This document shows, piece by piece, positions 62,484 to 64,000 of a DNA stretch of 64,000 nt. The stretch spans positions 1,302,001-1,366,000 of the forward strand of contig NZ_QUBQ01000001.1 of the NCBI RefSeq assembly GCF_003388735.1. The letters are read 5' to 3'. Below the pieces are notes generated by a model. The model was given only the letters and a program-made list of their open reading frames with translations. It had not been told where the DNA came from and did not search any database. Numbering within the stretch: the first letter of the stretch is position 1; the number at the start of each line of letters is the position of its first letter. The DNA is from Paenibacillus paeoniae. GTDB lineage: Bacteria > Bacillota > Bacilli > Paenibacillales > Paenibacillaceae. Position numbers and translations under genes: made by a program.

Positions 62484-63169
62484 TGTCACTCAGCCTGAAT
62501 GGGATTGGGCTGATTTTCTTGACTGGATTATTCAGCGCGCCTCATTGTATTGGCATGTGCGGGGGAATCGTGTCGGCCGTATCACTACAATCAAGCGAAT
62601 CAGCCAGACGGTCCATGCTGCTCTATAATGCGGGACGCATCCTTTCCTATTCATTGTTGGGTGCGACGATGGGAGCGGTTGGCTCATTTGTAGATGTAGC
62701 GGGGAGGTTTGCGGGAATTAGAGGACTTGCTTCAATAATAGGAGGCTGCTTCGTTCTCTTATGGATATGGAGGAAGATGCAGATTCCTTTCCTGAATCGC
62801 TTATCAGGGCGGTTGCATCAGGAACTGGCCACAGGTGCGCGCGCTGCTGAACGTAAGGAGACGGCCCATTTGCTGGCGACGGGATTTTCATTTGGCTTCC
62901 TTCCCTGCGGATTGACCTATGCGATGGGGATAAATGCTGCGGCTACCGGCTCATTCATGCAAGGTGCGCTTGTCATGGCAGTCTTCGGCCTGGCGACCGT
63001 GCCCGCTCTTGCCTTCGCAGCGTCGATTGCGACACTGGCCAATAAGCGCTGGCGGCGATTCATGCGAAGGGCCGGCGTTGTGACGGCTGTCGCCGTCGGC
63101 CTAATCTCGATTCTGAGAGGGCTCGCCGCGAACGGAATCATCCCGTCTGTATCTCCTTGGTTGTGGTAA
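62483..63169 (+). CDS. sulfite exporter TauE/SafE-family membrane protein
   Basis: 228 residues, its ATG sharing one base with the copA stop (TAATG). About six helices; FLTGLFSAPHCIGMCGG at the start and FSFGFLPCGLTYAMG in the middle are the two half-signatures with metal-suited Cys, Met and His. This COG2836 type often lies beside copper ATPases and cytochrome oxidase assembly genes, suggesting a role in copper traffic rather than sulfite export. Confidence 0.9.
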   Translation: MSLSLNGIGLIFLTGLFSAPHCIGMCGGIVSAVSLQSSESARRSMLLYNAGRILSYSLLGATMGAVGSFVDVAGRFAGIRGLASIIGGCFVLLWIWRKMQIPFLNRLSGRLHQELATGARAAERKETAHLLATGFSFGFLPCGLTYAMGINAAATGSFMQGALVMAVFGLATVPALAFAASIATLANKRWRRFMRRAGVVTAVAVGLISILRGLAANGIIPSVSPWLW

Positions 63170-63190
63170 CTCAGGACGAGGCTGGTTTTA

Positions 63191-63337
63191 GAGTGCGAGA
63201 AACAGCTAGCTGGCTGGAAATAGCGCAGTTGGCGGAATAGTATCACGTGAAACGCTTAAATGTGCGAAACCAGCTAAACTGAGGAAATAGCTTTGTGAGA
63301 AACGCTTATATCTGCGAAAACGGTGAAACTGGTGAGA
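63191..63337. repeat. degenerate tandem repeat, 50-base period
   Basis: AACGCTTA at 63251 and 63301, TGCGAAA at 63263 and 63313, and (A/G)(G)(C/T)..AAACTG at 63272 and 63322 each recur exactly 50 bases apart. A third, more divergent unit lies upstream (TGCGAG at 63194, CTGGAAATAGC at 63214-63224 against GAGGAAATAGC at 63281-63291), with an extra 19 bases. Noncoding, between the SafE and FixH-type genes. Confidence 0.7.
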
Positions 63338-63364
63338 GAGCGTGCCTGCAAATGCCCTTCCCCG

Positions 63365-63838
63365 TTAGTAAACTGCTTTAAGGGTGCGCGTAATGATGTT
63401 GTTGCGGTCGCCGTCGATGGTGAGCGAGGCTTTCCATAAGCCAGGCATTAGCGGCACGCCTTCGCCTACATAGACGCCTGGCGCTGTCTCTATTAAGGAG
63501 AAGTCGAAGTCGCCGCATATCATGCCGATCATCTCCAACTTAATATCAAGCTGTGCCCCCTCTACCGGTTCACCTGATGCTTTAGTCAGTTTTAATTGGA
63601 AAGTATTGTTGGCGAGGACCGCTGTGGGGTATTCTAAAATGTTCCATTCCACCTGTCCGTTGCTAAACTCATGTGTTGTGATAGCAGCATCAGCCGAAAG
63701 CGCCTGCGGTCTAAGCATCAGCACAACCAAAGCGACTATGACAACAACTGTCGCGGCGAACAAGGTCCAGGAAATCCAGCCTCTCCCAAGAGCGTGGAGC
63801 TTATGGAGTAAAGAGTAAGGACTATTGTTCTCAGTCAT
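63365..63838 (-). CDS. FixH/YtkA-like membrane-anchored protein
   Basis: 157 residues, AAAGGAGG on the minus strand before the ATG. One N-terminal membrane helix (about 22-42), then an immunoglobulin-like extracytoplasmic domain (NTFQLKLTKASGEPVEGAQLDIKLEMIGM, read as NTFQLKLTKASGEPV and LDIKLEMIGM; PLMPGLWKASLTIDGD) typical of FixH/YtkA. Found with copper ATPases in oxidase assembly clusters. Here it converges on the copA-safE pair. Confidence 0.82.
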   Translation of the reverse strand: MTENNSPYSLLHKLHALGRGWISWTLFAATVVVIVALVVLMLRPQALSADAAITTHEFSNGQVEWNILEYPTAVLANNTFQLKLTKASGEPVEGAQLDIKLEMIGMICGDFDFSLIETAPGVYVGEGVPLMPGLWKASLTIDGDRNNIITRTLKAVY

Positions 63839-64000
63839 CGTGGTGCCTCCTTTTCAGTAGCTGAATGGTATGGATTCGATATCATCATGGTTTACATAAG
63901 AGTTAAAACGACCACAATGCAGAGTGTAGCGCTATCGATTACATTCCATTTCAATTGGCATCCTTGATATTCATTACCTATGACGGAAGTGTAACGGAAT

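Noticed and set aside
63191..63337. CRISPR array
   Set aside because: The units are degenerate and contiguous, without identical repeats separated by unique spacers, and no cas genes are near.

Overview
The window looks like a chromosomal segment of an endospore-forming, Gram-positive Bacillales bacterium of the Paenibacillus/Cohnella type. Three things point there: the conserved order spoIIIE - yfmF-ymfH-ymfI-ymfJ-ymfK-ymfM - pgsA-cinA-recA-recX-rny-ymdB-spoVS - korAB - miaB-ymcA; sporulation genes (a SleB-type cortex hydrolase, spoVS) with recognisable sporulation promoters; and AGGAGG-type ribosome binding sites with frequent GTG/TTG starts. No rRNA, tRNA, CRISPR array, transposase or prophage was seen.

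Layout. 1-10.2 kb: DNA translocase (cut by the window edge), spore cortex hydrolase, a catalytically dead/live M16 protease pair, a short-chain reductase, DUF3243 and DUF3388 proteins, a RodZ-like protein, YajQ, a strongly shortened rimO remnant, and pgsA. 10.2-16.7 kb: cinA, recA with a LexA box, recX, RNase Y, ymdB, spoVS. 16.7-21.1 kb: membrane dipeptidase, 2-oxoacid:ferredoxin oxidoreductase KorAB, PduL-type phosphotransacylase. 21.2-25.6 kb: YtrA-type regulator with ABC exporter, and a drug-efflux MFS gene divergent from its likely TetR repressor. 25.7-27.8 kb: miaB-ymcA. 27.9-31.2 kb: a biotin ECF transporter locus, with bioY divergent from two ATPase genes, the second fused to the EcfT membrane subunit, and a BirA box between them. 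31.2-39.4 kb: HAD phosphatase, signal peptidase I, a histidine kinase/response regulator pair next to an RND pump, a 3-hydroxyisobutyrate dehydrogenase-type enzyme and a small DUF3889 protein. 39.7-52.8 kb: a compact eight-gene unit (large exported protein, ABC ATPase, ABC permease, coiled-coil membrane protein, MoxR ATPase, DUF58, BatA/VWA protein, VWA/amidotransferase-like protein). 52.9-64 kb: rhodanese, adenosine deaminase, PucR-type regulator, what looks like a depleted purine-degradation locus (OHCU decarboxylase and an orphan xanthine dehydrogenase FAD subunit), a dGTPase-like protein behind an attenuator-like leader, and a copper group (P-type ATPase, SafE-type membrane protein, FixH/YtkA-type protein).

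Most notable: (1) rimO is reduced to about 99 codons, keeping both ends but lacking the whole radical-SAM core, still in frame and still overlapping pgsA; (2) the EcfA-EcfT fusion in a BirA-controlled biotin locus; (3) the 13-kb MoxR/DUF58/VWA/ABC unit, whose function is not known to me and which is the best candidate for an undescribed system; (4) two leaders where promoter and terminator-like hairpin sit close together (upstream of recA and of dgt); (5) the eroded purine locus. All family calls come from reading the sequence and remembered family features; no database search was run.
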